DNA of 64,000 bases from Palaeococcus ferrophilus DSM 13482 (lineage in GTDB: Archaea; Methanobacteriota_B; Thermococci; Thermococcales; Thermococcaceae): NCBI RefSeq assembly GCF_000966265.1, contig NZ_LANF01000006.1, positions 62,001-126,000 on the forward strand, written 5' to 3'. The notes under the pieces are model-generated. The model searched no databases and was not told where the DNA came from. It saw nothing but the letters and a program-made list of their open reading frames with translations. Each line of letters begins with the position of its first letter. Position 1 is the first letter of the stretch. Positions 34,661-44,000 of this stretch are shown here, piece by piece. The position numbers and the translations under genes were made by a program.

Positions 34661-35352
34661 CTGGGGCATCACCTCCTGGAACCATTCGGTAATATTGCCC
34701 GGAGGACTACCAAGCGTGGAGTGCACCCTAACAAAATTATACCAGAAAGCAAACAGGAAAATAAACCTGTGAACCCTCCTCCAATCCTTACCCCTGAAAT
34801 TATTCCAGAAACGCTTAATCCGCTCCTTAACAGTCCTAAACCAACGCTCAACGTAATTCCTGGGCCCAAAAATCACGTGAATAAACGGCAATTTCAAACC
34901 ATTAAACGCAGGCGGGTACCAGACAGCCCCATCAACCAGAAAAACCGGCGTTCCCTCACAGGATTTCAAAACAGTCCCAATGAACCTTTTAGCAATCCAC
35001 AGGTTCCTGGTGGGAGTAATCCAGACTGTTAACACTTCCGGCTCTCAATGTCAATAGCCGCCCAGAAGTACCACTTCCTCCCGTTGATCTTCACCACAGT
35101 CTCATCAACTGCAATGAAATTCCGCTGTTTCTTCACTGCAAGGGTCCTGAACTGGTAAACAGTCTCCCCGAACTTTTGAACCACTTCCCAGACGGTTGTG
35201 TGACTGATTCCGAGGATTCTGGCGACTTGTCTGTAACTCAAACCCTGTAAGTACAGGCTTATTGCCTGAATTTTCTTCTCCACTGGGATTTTATTCCTGC
35301 GAAAAGGTTTTAAGGCTGAAACCAACCAGTAAATAATGGTTTCAGCCTTCAT
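34652..35352 (-). pseudogene. IS6-family transposase, frameshifted
   Basis: An IS6-type DDE transposase. The first part (35029-35352) has an N-terminal helix-turn-helix (KKIQAISLYLQGLSYRQVAR) and the first catalytic Asp in FIAVDETVVK. The second part (34652-35035) has the second Asp in VFLVDGAVWYPP and the Glu in FRTVKERIKRF. Together they make about 230 residues, the usual length. The frames meet at GCCGGAAGTGTTAA: restoring one G would give the continuous ESREVLTVW. All three catalytic residues are still present, so decay is recent, or a sequencing error or a recoding event is possible. The ATG at 35352 has GGTGGAG before it. Confidence 0.88.
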
Positions 35353-35409
35353 ATTTCTCCACCACTTTTTCTGAGGTGACACAACCAGATTTAAACATAA
35401 CCCCTCAGC

Positions 35410-35425
35410 TTATCCTGACAGTATC
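35410..35425 (-). repeat. Right terminal inverted repeat of IS6-type element
   Basis: TTATCCTGACAGTATC, the exact reverse complement of the left end. Confidence 0.9.
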
Positions 35426-35433
35426 TCAGAGCT
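35426..35433. repeat. 8-bp target duplication, right copy
   Basis: TCAGAGCT, the second copy of the duplication. On the minus strand it contains the final AGCTC and the TGA stop of the glycosyltransferase gene. Confidence 0.9.
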
Positions 35434-36469
35434 TCCCAGCCAGTTTACGGGTATAGCCGTATACATGGAGCGTGAGGTAAAAAAGCGCCCAGAACCACAT
35501 AATGGCGGGGAAAAGAAGGGCGTTTAAGAGAGCGCCGCCCTCCATGAGCGTGGGCACGAGCATCGTAGTGACCTCAAAGAGCCACCAGAGGGAGAAGAGC
35601 GCGAAATGGCCAGATAGCAGGAACAGGGGCGGGGCGACAACATCGAACAGAGCCACAACATCGCCGAGTAGCAGAAAGCCCCACTCCTTTGTGAAGCCAC
35701 CGCCGAGGTTCTTCAAATCACCCAGGAACCAGCGCTTTCTCTGAAGCCACAGCATTCTCAGGCTCTGGGGCATCTCCGTCCAGACTCTGGCGTTTGGTGC
35801 GTAAACAACTCTTCCAAGCTTTTTCAGCGCCTTAGTTGTGGCGTAGTCCTCAACGACGTCCTCAACGAAGCCGCCTATCCTCTCGAGTCCCTCTCTCCTG
35901 AAGGCAGATATGGGACCGGGGGCGACACTTAAGTCCTCCATCTCCTTGGCTCTTCTGAACATGGCTATCCTCAGGTGCTCCGCGTCCTGCGCCCTTTCGA
36001 GGAACGAACTCCCAAACACGCGCACCTGCCCACCGACACCCACGACGTCATCCGAATAGAAGCGCATTACAAGCTCCTTAACCGCGTTTTTCTCAAGGTG
36101 GCCGTCGGCATCGGCCGTAACCACCACCTCCCCCCTTGACACGGATAGGGCAAAGTTCAGGGCCTTTGCTTTCCCCCCGTGCTCCCTGCGGTAAACCCTA
36201 AGCCTGGGGTCCCTAATGGTGGACGCCCTCGCGTAGGTATCGTCCTCACTCCCATCATCAACGAGGATTACCTCAAAATCCGGATAGTCCTGATTTAAGG
36301 CGGCCTTCAGAGCGTCAACGACCTTCCCCCCCTCGTTGTGAGCGGGAATGAGTATGCTGACCTTCGGCCACCACTCCCTAATTCGGTAATACTTGAAAAG
36401 GCTAATTATGTAGTTGATGAAAAAGTAGCCATCCCAGAGGAGCACTGGAATCAGGAATACCCACAGCAT
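35426..36469 (-). CDS. Family 2 glycosyltransferase, membrane-bound
   Basis: A 347-residue processive-type GT2 enzyme. It has an N-terminal membrane segment (LWVFLIPVLLWDGYFFINYI), a GT-A domain with VDDGSEDDT, the metal-binding DxD in TADADGHLEK, the acceptor-side VEDVVEDY and the R-rich QRKRWFLGD of beta-glycan synthases. Three to four membrane segments close it. It probably builds an envelope or extracellular polysaccharide; the sugar is unknown. The start ATG lies about 28 bases after a TATA-like CCTATAAACC (about 36494-36503) with no ribosome-binding site, so the mRNA may be leaderless. The stop TGA lies inside the IS target duplication, but the protein end is intact. Confidence 0.88.
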   Translation of the reverse strand: MLWVFLIPVLLWDGYFFINYIISLFKYYRIREWWPKVSILIPAHNEGGKVVDALKAALNQDYPDFEVILVDDGSEDDTYARASTIRDPRLRVYRREHGGKAKALNFALSVSRGEVVVTADADGHLEKNAVKELVMRFYSDDVVGVGGQVRVFGSSFLERAQDAEHLRIAMFRRAKEMEDLSVAPGPISAFRREGLERIGGFVEDVVEDYATTKALKKLGRVVYAPNARVWTEMPQSLRMLWLQRKRWFLGDLKNLGGGFTKEWGFLLLGDVVALFDVVAPPLFLLSGHFALFSLWWLFEVTTMLVPTLMEGGALLNALLFPAIMWFWALFYLTLHVYGYTRKLAGKL

Positions 36470-36505
36470 ATGCGGGCATTAAGGGAGATGGTTTATAGGG
36501 TTTTC

Positions 36506-37543
36506 TCAGAACACGTGGAGAGCGGTCACCTTGAAGCCGACGTAGACGGTCCTTCCCTTCTCTATCCCCATCTCAAGCATGGACGAGCGCGTGATGAATG
36601 CCCTGAGAGGGAGGTTCCCAACGAGGAGGTGCACCCTAACGAGGGCTCCGAGCTCCTCAACGGAATCAACAACAGCTTTGAATTCGTTCCTAGCGGAGGT
36701 CCTAACGGGCTCAAGGGACAGTATTATGTCCTCCGGCCTTAAACCAACGCGGACTCTACCCTTTGCCTCAACGGGGAGCTCTATCTCAACGCCGTTGGCC
36801 TTCAGCGTCCTCCCTTCGGCAACACCTTCTATTATGTTCTCAAAACCCAAAAAGCGGGCAACCTCTTCACCCGCAGGCCTCGAGAAGACCTCCCTCACGC
36901 TCCCGACCTGGACGAGCCTTCCATTAAGCATAACCCCCACGCGGTCACCCAGACTCACAGCCTCCTCGAAGGAGTGGGTGACGTGCAGAGCCGTGAAGCC
37001 GAGCTCTCTCCTCCAGCGCTTCATCTCGCCGATGAGCTTTCCCCTTGTTTGGACGTCGAGGTTCGCGAAGGGCTCATCCATGAGGACTAGGGGCGGTTCA
37101 ACCACCAGAGCTCTCGCTATTGCCACGCGCTGGCTTTCCCCCCCGCTCAGTGTCTTAGGCCTTCTTCCGAGGAGGTGGTCTATGCCAAGGACTTCAGCGG
37201 TTTCCCTTACTTTTCTCTCGATTTCAGCCTTTGGGAACTTCCTAAGCCTCAGCCCGAAGGCTATGTTGTCGAAGACGCTCATGTGCGGGAAGAGGGCGTA
37301 GTTCTGGGGGATGTAAGCCAGACCGCGCTTCTCGGGAGGGAGGGTCGTTACGTCCTCACCGTTCAGGTAAACGCTTCCCCGGTCTGGCTCAATGATGCCG
37401 GCTATAACTTCGAGCAGAACCGTCTTACCCGCTCCGCTCGGGCCCAAGATTATGAAGTGCTCACCCTGCTCTACGCTGAAGGTGATGTCCCGCAGGCGGA
37501 ACTCTCTGTAGTCCTTAGAGACTTCCTCAACCCTGAGGGCCAT
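36506..37543 (-). CDS. wtpC: Tungstate/molybdate ABC transporter ATP-binding protein WtpC
   Basis: A 345-residue ATPase of the Wtp importer, which brings in tungstate or molybdate for tungsten enzymes. Walker A GPSGAGKT, signature [11 protein letters not shown], Walker [13 protein letters not shown], switch HVTHSFEEA, plus a C-terminal TOBE-type oxyanion domain ([14 protein letters not shown]). The ATG at 37543 follows GGTGAG, which forms part of the stop of the TOPRIM gene. In relatives wtpABC is contiguous, but here two foreign-looking genes separate it from wtpB. Confidence 0.93.
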   Translation of the reverse strand: MALRVEEVSKDYREFRLRDITFSVEQGEHFIILGPSGAGKTVLLEVIAGIIEPDRGSVYLNGEDVTTLPPEKRGLAYIPQNYALFPHMSVFDNIAFGLRLRKFPKAEIERKVRETAEVLGIDHLLGRRPKTLSGGESQRVAIARALVVEPPLVLMDEPFANLDVQTRGKLIGEMKRWRRELGFTALHVTHSFEEAVSLGDRVGVMLNGRLVQVGSVREVFSRPAGEEVARFLGFENIIEGVAEGRTLKANGVEIELPVEAKGRVRVGLRPEDIILSLEPVRTSARNEFKAVVDSVEELGALVRVHLLVGNLPLRAFITRSSMLEMGIEKGRTVYVGFKVTALHVF

Positions 37544-37548
37544 AAAAC

Positions 37549-38280
37549 TCACCGAGCAATGGTGTCTAAAAATGTCCTCAACCTCGACTCATCTAGAAAC
37601 TCCTCAACGAGCTCACGGTTTCTTCTGACCAATGTCTCGATAAAGTTTCTATATAGTCCCGACATGGAGTCTCCTTTGTATTTTCTGGCAATTGCCAAGA
37701 GATGCATGACGTCTTTTGGAGTGAGCTTCCTTCCTAAGTCATTGCTGAGCTGACTTATAGAATTCCCCAGCTTTGAGAGGCTACTTTCCCTCTTAGCGAG
37801 GAGAGCTAGTAAGAGCTCGAGTTCTTTTTTTATGTCGATGTCCTTTGCATCAAAATCAACATCTCCAATTCCGAATGGAACGATCTTTATCCCATTTACC
37901 AGGAGATAACTATCTTTTACTTCAGGCTCAAAGCCTCCCCCCTGCAAAGTGCTCTTAGCCCAGTTTAGAATGTCTTCCTCAGTATCAACGTCCCTTGCAA
38001 CCCCAATGATAGCGGGTTTATTCTCAAATCTCTCCACTGCTCTGAAAATCAATCTAAGGGCATTTTTGAGGTTATCCTTTCCATTGGTGTGCCAAACAAC
38101 CAGCTGGACACCGTTTTTACTCAGACAGATAGCCTTTGATAATTCTCTATTTTTTGAACCCCCTTCCGAAATTGGCAGATTTTCACAGTTGATCTCATGG
38201 AATCCATAGAGTTTCTTTATTATAGGAAGAAAGAAATTAACATCCGTTCTACCTTCCAAAAGCAGAAGTCTAATCTTCAT
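37549..38280 (-). CDS. TOPRIM-like DUF3226 protein, partner of AAA ATPase
   Basis: A 243-residue protein with a TOPRIM-type fold. The acidic residues are in [13 protein letters not shown] (E9 and D13 spacing) and [13 protein letters not shown] (D97, D99). The shape matches the DUF3226/DUF4435-like nucleases found next to AAA ATPases in split OLD or PARIS-type systems. A helical tail (about 130-243) is rich in Leu and Lys. The ATG at 38280 has GGGGATGA before it, three bases after the ATPase stop, so it is coupled. The DNA is AT-rich against its neighbours. The call of a defence role is inferred. Confidence 0.75.
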   Translation of the reverse strand: MKIRLLLLEGRTDVNFFLPIIKKLYGFHEINCENLPISEGGSKNRELSKAICLSKNGVQLVVWHTNGKDNLKNALRLIFRAVERFENKPAIIGVARDVDTEEDILNWAKSTLQGGGFEPEVKDSYLLVNGIKIVPFGIGDVDFDAKDIDIKKELELLLALLAKRESSLSKLGNSISQLSNDLGRKLTPKDVMHLLAIARKYKGDSMSGLYRNFIETLVRRNRELVEEFLDESRLRTFLDTIAR

Positions 38281-38283
38281 ATT

Positions 38284-39304
38284 TCATCCCCTCAGGTCTA
38301 GTCCTAGGGCTTCTCTTAGTTTCTGTGATTCTTCAAATGTCTCCACAGAGGCTGTCATTTTTCCATTCTCGCGCTTCATGTAAATCACCCTTCCGTCAAC
38401 CTTGCTTTCTAAGCCATATTTGATCAGCATGTCGATAAGCTCAAGGCTGTGGGTAGTTAGAAACACTTGGACGTTGTTTTCTTTTGCCCCCTTAACTAGG
38501 GCCTTAGCCATGATTCTCAGTGATTTGGGGTGGTGAAAAGCTTCAGCAGAGTCTATGAGAAGGTACCCTCCTCTTAAAAGCGAGGACAGAAAAGCTATAA
38601 TCATGGCGTTTTTGAATCCTTCACCCATCAAGTAATAGGGATAAACCCCATATTTGGTCTCTACGTGAAGTATCCATTTATTTGATTTAAATAACGGACT
38701 AAATCCTTCAACTTCCGGATAGGCCTCCTTGAGAATTTTTATGCTTTTTTTTAACGACTTTCTCTTCGTATGCAATGGAATAAAGGCTCTCAACGTATCC
38801 AAACTTACGGAGAGTCAGAGGGGTTATGAATTCAAAATTAAGACTGGGGTCGAATTTTGATGAGAGCAGGAATGAGGATAATACACTGTTCTCAACAAGA
38901 TGATGAATCTGAACTCCAGTATCCAACTTTGGCGGCTCCTTATCAATCTGCTTTAGTGTAACTTTAAGCGTGGGCAGTGTGTTGAGTCCTGCTATCTCAT
39001 TTTTTAGCACGAGTTCCCACGAAGTACCCTTCTGTACAGATATAATCTTTGCAAGTTCTGCCTTTGTAAAGAATAAGTCCTCTATAGCCTGATGTCCATA
39101 CCATCCACGCCATATTAGGATTTCTTGAAGAAAACTCCTAACTGACTGACCTCCTCCAAAAGCAGCTAAAAAAAGAGATAGCGCTTCAAGCACACTCGAT
39201 TTACCTGCATTGTTTTTACCTGCAATTACGTTAATTTGGCCAAGATTATTTAGCTTCAATTTCTCTATGCCTCTAAAATTCTCAATTCTAAGAGAGGTTA
39301 TCAT
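38284..39304 (-). pseudogene. OLD/RecF-like AAA ATPase, frameshifted at an A8 run
   Basis: An SMC-type AAA ATPase (AAA_15/AAA_21 class). The upstream part has Walker A IAGKNNAGKSSVLEAL in MITSLRIENFRGIEKL. The downstream part has a Walker B-like LLIDSAEAFHHPKS and the terminal FLTTHSLELID. Two frames are involved, 38708-39304 and 38284-38802. They join at a run of eight A on the coding strand (T8 at 38745-38752); with seven A the text reads continuously VVKKSIKILKEAYPEVEG. So one base was gained, or slippage restores the frame. The first codon is the ATG at 39304 with GGGG upstream. A TATA-like CTTTAATTA lies near 39335-39343. Confidence 0.8.
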
Positions 39305-39352
39305 AAGCATCCCCTTTTTATTGTCGATGTTACTCTAATTAAAGTTTTATCC

Positions 39353-40099
39353 TCAAGCATTTTTTGACCTCCCGACGAGCCAGCGCAGGAGCACGAATAT
39401 CGTGAGACTGAGCGCTATGAGAACTACGGAGATGGGCCTTGAGGCCCTCAGCCCGTAGTTGTTGAAGTACTCCATGACGAGAACCTGGGCGGTCTTGGGG
39501 TAGTAGGCGACTATCAGTATCGCACCGACCTCGCTTATGGCCCTCGCCCACGTCATTATCGCCCCGCTCGCTATCGAGGGGAACGCCATGGGCAGAGAGA
39601 CGGAGAAGAAGGCCCTCAGCCTGGAAGCTCCGAGGGTTCTCGCGACGTGCTCTAGCTTTTCATCAACGGCAAGGAACCCGTCGCGGGAGGCGTTTATCGT
39701 GAATGGAGCAGAAACGAAGAGCATGACAGCTATTATGCCCGTGTAGCTGTCGAGGATGGCGTTTGAGAACGTGACGAGGAGCATTATGCCGACGACGGAG
39801 TGGGGGATGACTATGGGCACGTCCACGAGAGCCTGGGCGAGGCTCTTCCCCCTAAACTCCCTCCTGGCCAGGACGTAGCCCAGGGGGACGCCGAAGAGGA
39901 GCGCTATGAGTGCCGTGGCCGTCGCGGTGAGGAGGGAGTTGCGGAGGGACTCGATAACCAGCGGATCTTGGAGCGTTTTTACGAGCATGCCCGGGTCAGC
40001 GACCTGCTTGAGGAAAATGACGACTAGGGGAAGGGCTATGTAGATGATTAGAAAGCTCCCAAGTGCGGCGAAGAGGTAGAGCGTGTAGTCCCTGCGCAT
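39353..40099 (-). CDS. wtpB: Tungstate/molybdate ABC transporter permease WtpB
   Basis: A 248-residue permease with about six membrane segments and the EAA loop [21 protein letters not shown] that docks WtpC. The ATG at 40099 follows GGGGGAGGAAC; the frame is open upstream to 40141 but those codons overlap the wtpA end. It is downstream of wtpA and, unusually, followed by the ATPase/TOPRIM pair rather than wtpC. Confidence 0.93.
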   Translation of the reverse strand: MRRDYTLYLFAALGSFLIIYIALPLVVIFLKQVADPGMLVKTLQDPLVIESLRNSLLTATATALIALLFGVPLGYVLARREFRGKSLAQALVDVPIVIPHSVVGIMLLVTFSNAILDSYTGIIAVMLFVSAPFTINASRDGFLAVDEKLEHVARTLGASRLRAFFSVSLPMAFPSIASGAIMTWARAISEVGAILIVAYYPKTAQVLVMEYFNNYGLRASRPISVVLIALSLTIFVLLRWLVGRSKNA

Positions 40100-40137
40100 G
40101 TTCCTCCCCCTATGCTGGAAATTGAAAAATAAAAACC

Positions 40138-41226
<1,089 letters not shown>

Positions 41227-41239
41227 TTAATGGTAAATG

Positions 41240-42130
41240 CTAAAATTCAACACCTATGTCGAGACCGAAGTAGTCCTCCACCTCCTTGAGGAGGAGAAAG
41301 GCCTTGGAGGAATCTATTCCGAGCTTGTCCATGTATTTGAAAACCGTTTCAAGCTCCCTCCTTTCCTGAGGCTCGATCTCGCGGTTTTCGAGGAGGTACC
41401 TCACAACCGCCCGGAAGGCGCCCCGCCAGCTTTCACCTTCAAAATCGAGCCTCCTCCAGAAGCCTTCGTAAACGTAGAGAGACTTGGGTCTCCGGGTGTG
41501 GCTCTTCACGTTCTTGAGACGGGTTATGCCCCTCCAGAACTCCCGGGGCGGGGACGTCACGGACTTCAGGTACTCTATGAGAACTTCCTCCGAAAAACCC
41601 GCCTTCCTAAGGCCCTTAAAGCTCTCTTCAAGGCTCTTTAAGTAGGAGCCGAGGGTTCCGAGGTTCACTATGTTGTCCTTGCTCAGGAGGGAGAGCTTGA
41701 GGGCGCTCTTCGTGGGGGACTCCCCTTCGAGGTTAACCCTGAAAAGAACCCTCTCTTCTATGGGCGTGCCCTCCTCAAAGGCCTTTATAACCACCCACTG
41801 GACGCCGTTCGTCAGAATGCCGTAGCTCACGCCCTGGGAGAAGCAGTACTTGCCCAGCTGGTGGAGGGGTTTGGTCTTCTTGAAGACGTCAACCCCGAGG
41901 TTCTTGGCCTCCACGTAGGCCACGACCTTTCCGTCGAGAATGAGAGCGTAGTCAGCCCTACCCTCCTCCGTCCTGTATTCGGGGCGAACCTCATGGGGGT
42001 TTGACCAGTCCCAGCCGAGGGTGGAGAATATCTCGCCAATTAGGTGCTGCTTAACGGCCTCCTCGTTACCCTCGTACAGCGCCCTGTGCTTTTCGACCTT
42101 CTCGACGACGTGCATTATGGTGCCTATCAT
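41240..42130 (-). CDS. Type I restriction HsdR N-terminal-like nuclease domain protein
   Basis: A 296-residue protein. The first half matches the N-terminal endonuclease domain of type I restriction HsdR: a helical start, RTEEGRADYALILDGKVVAYVEAKN (D...ExK motif of PD-(D/E)XK), and QLGKYCFSQGVSYGILTNGVQW. The rest is helical and unrecognised. There is no HsdM or HsdS nearby, so it is a solitary member, as is common in archaea. The ATG at 42130 has a short-spaced GAGGG site. Confidence 0.82.
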   Translation of the reverse strand: MIGTIMHVVEKVEKHRALYEGNEEAVKQHLIGEIFSTLGWDWSNPHEVRPEYRTEEGRADYALILDGKVVAYVEAKNLGVDVFKKTKPLHQLGKYCFSQGVSYGILTNGVQWVVIKAFEEGTPIEERVLFRVNLEGESPTKSALKLSLLSKDNIVNLGTLGSYLKSLEESFKGLRKAGFSEEVLIEYLKSVTSPPREFWRGITRLKNVKSHTRRPKSLYVYEGFWRRLDFEGESWRGAFRAVVRYLLENREIEPQERRELETVFKYMDKLGIDSSKAFLLLKEVEDYFGLDIGVEF

Positions 42131-42176
42131 AGCCCTCAGAAAAGGTATGTTGGGGGATTTTAAAATACTTCCCCCT

Positions 42177-42995
42177 TCATGGTCTGAAGTGCCTTATGAA
42201 CTCAGCTACCCTTATGGCATCCAGGGTCTCCCTCACGTCGTGGGCCCTTATGATGTTTGCACCGTTCCATACGGCTATTGCCGTGGCGCTCAGACTTCCG
42301 GGGAGCCTCTCCGAGGGGTCTTTTCTCCCGGTTATGGCACCTATGAAGGACTTGCGCGACACTCCAACGAGGAGCGGTCTTCCAAGGGCCTTGAGCACAT
42401 TGAGGTTGGCTAGAACTTTTGAGTCCCACTCGTACCAGGGGGGCCACTCCGGCCGGAGGAAGCCTATCGCCGGGTCGAGCGCAACCTCCTCTATCCCCGC
42501 GTTCCCCGCAATGGTGAGGCTCTCCTGGAGCATGTCCATCACGGTGTGGACGGGGTCGCTCAGGTTCCTGACGCTTCCGTGGGCGCAGAGCACCACTGGA
42601 ACACCGTGGTCAGCGGCAACCTTCGCCATATCCGGGTCGCCCTTAAGCCCCGTCACGTCGTTGATTATATTCGCCCCAGCTTTGAGGGCCTCCTCCGCGA
42701 CCCTTGCACTCGTCGTGTCTATGCTTATCGGGACCTCCACGTGGTCGCGTATCGTCTTTATGGCCCACACCGCCCTCTCTATCTCCTCCTCCACGGGTAT
42801 CTGTGTTTCGAGGTACGGCGCGGTGGACTTTGCCCCTATGTCTATGAAGGAAGCGCCATCCTCCACCATCCGGATGACGGTTTCAACGAGAGCGCCCTCG
42901 TCCCTCTTCACGCTTCCCTTGTAGAAGCTCTCGGGGGAGACGTTTATCACACCCATTACCCTAGGTTCCGAGAGGTCAATTCCCGCGAACTTCAT
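42177..42995 (-). CDS. Dihydropteroate synthase-like protein (FolP family)
   Basis: A 272-residue TIM-barrel protein of the DHPS/pterin-binding family. Motifs: VMGVINVSPESFY, ASFIDIGAKSTAP, PISIDTTSARVAE, NIINDVTGLKG, LDPAIGFLRP and VGVSRKSFIGA. Archaeal members act in tetrahydrofolate or methanopterin-type pterin synthesis or in related reactions; the exact substrate cannot be told. The ATG overlaps the membrane gene stop (ATGA), so the two are coupled. Confidence 0.9.
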   Translation of the reverse strand: MKFAGIDLSEPRVMGVINVSPESFYKGSVKRDEGALVETVIRMVEDGASFIDIGAKSTAPYLETQIPVEEEIERAVWAIKTIRDHVEVPISIDTTSARVAEEALKAGANIINDVTGLKGDPDMAKVAADHGVPVVLCAHGSVRNLSDPVHTVMDMLQESLTIAGNAGIEEVALDPAIGFLRPEWPPWYEWDSKVLANLNVLKALGRPLLVGVSRKSFIGAITGRKDPSERLPGSLSATAIAVWNGANIIRAHDVRETLDAIRVAEFIRHFRP

Positions 42996-43900
42996 ACACC
43001 CATCACCTCAAACTCCTCTTCAACGGGCTCTTCTTTCAGCTCAAGGTAGAACATCAACCCACCTATGCCCTCGAGTGTCATAACCAGCGCCTCGAAGGGA
43101 ACACTTATGAGCTGGAGCAAGAGCACCGCCGTGAATCCGGAGCTTCCGAGGAAGAAAACCCCACCGAAAGAGCCGGGTATTATGGATATCACCACTATCG
43201 CCATGACCAGCAGCCAGCCGAAGGCTATGGATGAGTAAACCTTGGATTTCGCGAGGCCGAAGCTGTTGAGGGCCGCTCCGAAGGTCCCCTCCCTGACGTA
43301 AGCGGGCAAAGCCATGTAGGAAACGCTCAGTAGGTAGCCCATGGCGGGAAGCAACACGAAGAAGGACACCATAACCCCAACGCCCATAAGGGCCCCGCTG
43401 TTCATCATGGCCCCGGCCGCGATGAGGGCTATGCCCGGCAGGAGGACGAGCGTCAGGAGGATGCCCACAAGGAACCCTATCGCTATGCGAACCAAGATAA
43501 CACCGGGCAGGTTCCTTATGGAATCGCCAACCAGGGCCCCGAAGGAAACCTCCTCTCCCTCCATGGAAAGGATGGCCTCCTTTATTACGCCGTAGAGGGC
43601 GATGCTCGTGAATATGAAGCCTATTAGGCTTGAGAGGATGGACTTCCAGATGAGGTCCTTCACTATACCCATCATGTCCTCGATGTTGCCTATGGCCCCG
43701 TGCTCCTCGGTTATAACGCCGTTCTGCGTCTCAACGGGAGTTATGTTCTCAAAGGCCATGAACTCGCCCATCGGGAGGTCTTTTAACACGTAAGCGTTTA
43801 TCGGAGCGACGAGCAGGGCCATAATGAGGGGCAGCAGGAGAAGCCTCGGTCTCTTGGTGATAGTGTCTATGGTTTTCGCAAACGCATTAATGGCACCCAT
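42992..43900 (-). CDS. Polytopic membrane protein of unknown function
   Basis: A 302-residue protein with about five to six membrane segments (for instance LLLLPLIMALLVAPINAYVL, LLTLVLLPGIALIAAGAMM, VMVSFFVLLPAMGYLLSVSY). It has an outside loop with an NIT sequon and a short acidic tail. It resembles DUF4013-type envelope proteins but I do not assign it. The ATG at 43900 follows GGTGGTGCGA. It is coupled to the dihydropteroate-synthase-like gene. Confidence 0.72.
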   Translation of the reverse strand: MGAINAFAKTIDTITKRPRLLLLPLIMALLVAPINAYVLKDLPMGEFMAFENITPVETQNGVITEEHGAIGNIEDMMGIVKDLIWKSILSSLIGFIFTSIALYGVIKEAILSMEGEEVSFGALVGDSIRNLPGVILVRIAIGFLVGILLTLVLLPGIALIAAGAMMNSGALMGVGVMVSFFVLLPAMGYLLSVSYMALPAYVREGTFGAALNSFGLAKSKVYSSIAFGWLLVMAIVVISIIPGSFGGVFFLGSSGFTAVLLLQLISVPFEALVMTLEGIGGLMFYLELKEEPVEEEFEVMGV

Positions 43901-44000
43901 TCGCACCACCAAGCTTAGTAAAATTCTTAAAGTTTAAAAGCTTTTTTGAGGCAGGGTTTATAAAGGATTAGGGGGGTATTTAAGCCGGCAGGTGAGCGAA

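Larger units (their letters stand above)
34645..35425 (-). mobile_element. IS6-family insertion sequence
   Basis: A complete 781-bp element bounded by perfect 16-bp inverted repeats and flanked by an 8-bp direct repeat, with one transposase reading frame in the minus direction. Size, ends and protein fit the archaeal IS6 group common in Pyrococcus and Thermococcus. The insertion hit the exact 3' end of the glycosyltransferase gene and duplicated its last two codons plus part of the stop context; the gene's stop is still supplied by the right copy. The transposase has a one-base deletion. Confidence 0.92.

Noticed and set aside
34652-35352. Two-gene transposase with programmed frameshift (IS1/IS3 style)
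   Set aside because: IS6 elements normally have one frame and there is no slippery sequence at the junction; a one-base deletion is simpler.
38284-39304. Two separate ATPase genes
   Set aside because: Neither half is a complete ATPase: Walker A is in one and Walker B plus the terminal His motif in the other. One frameshifted gene explains both.
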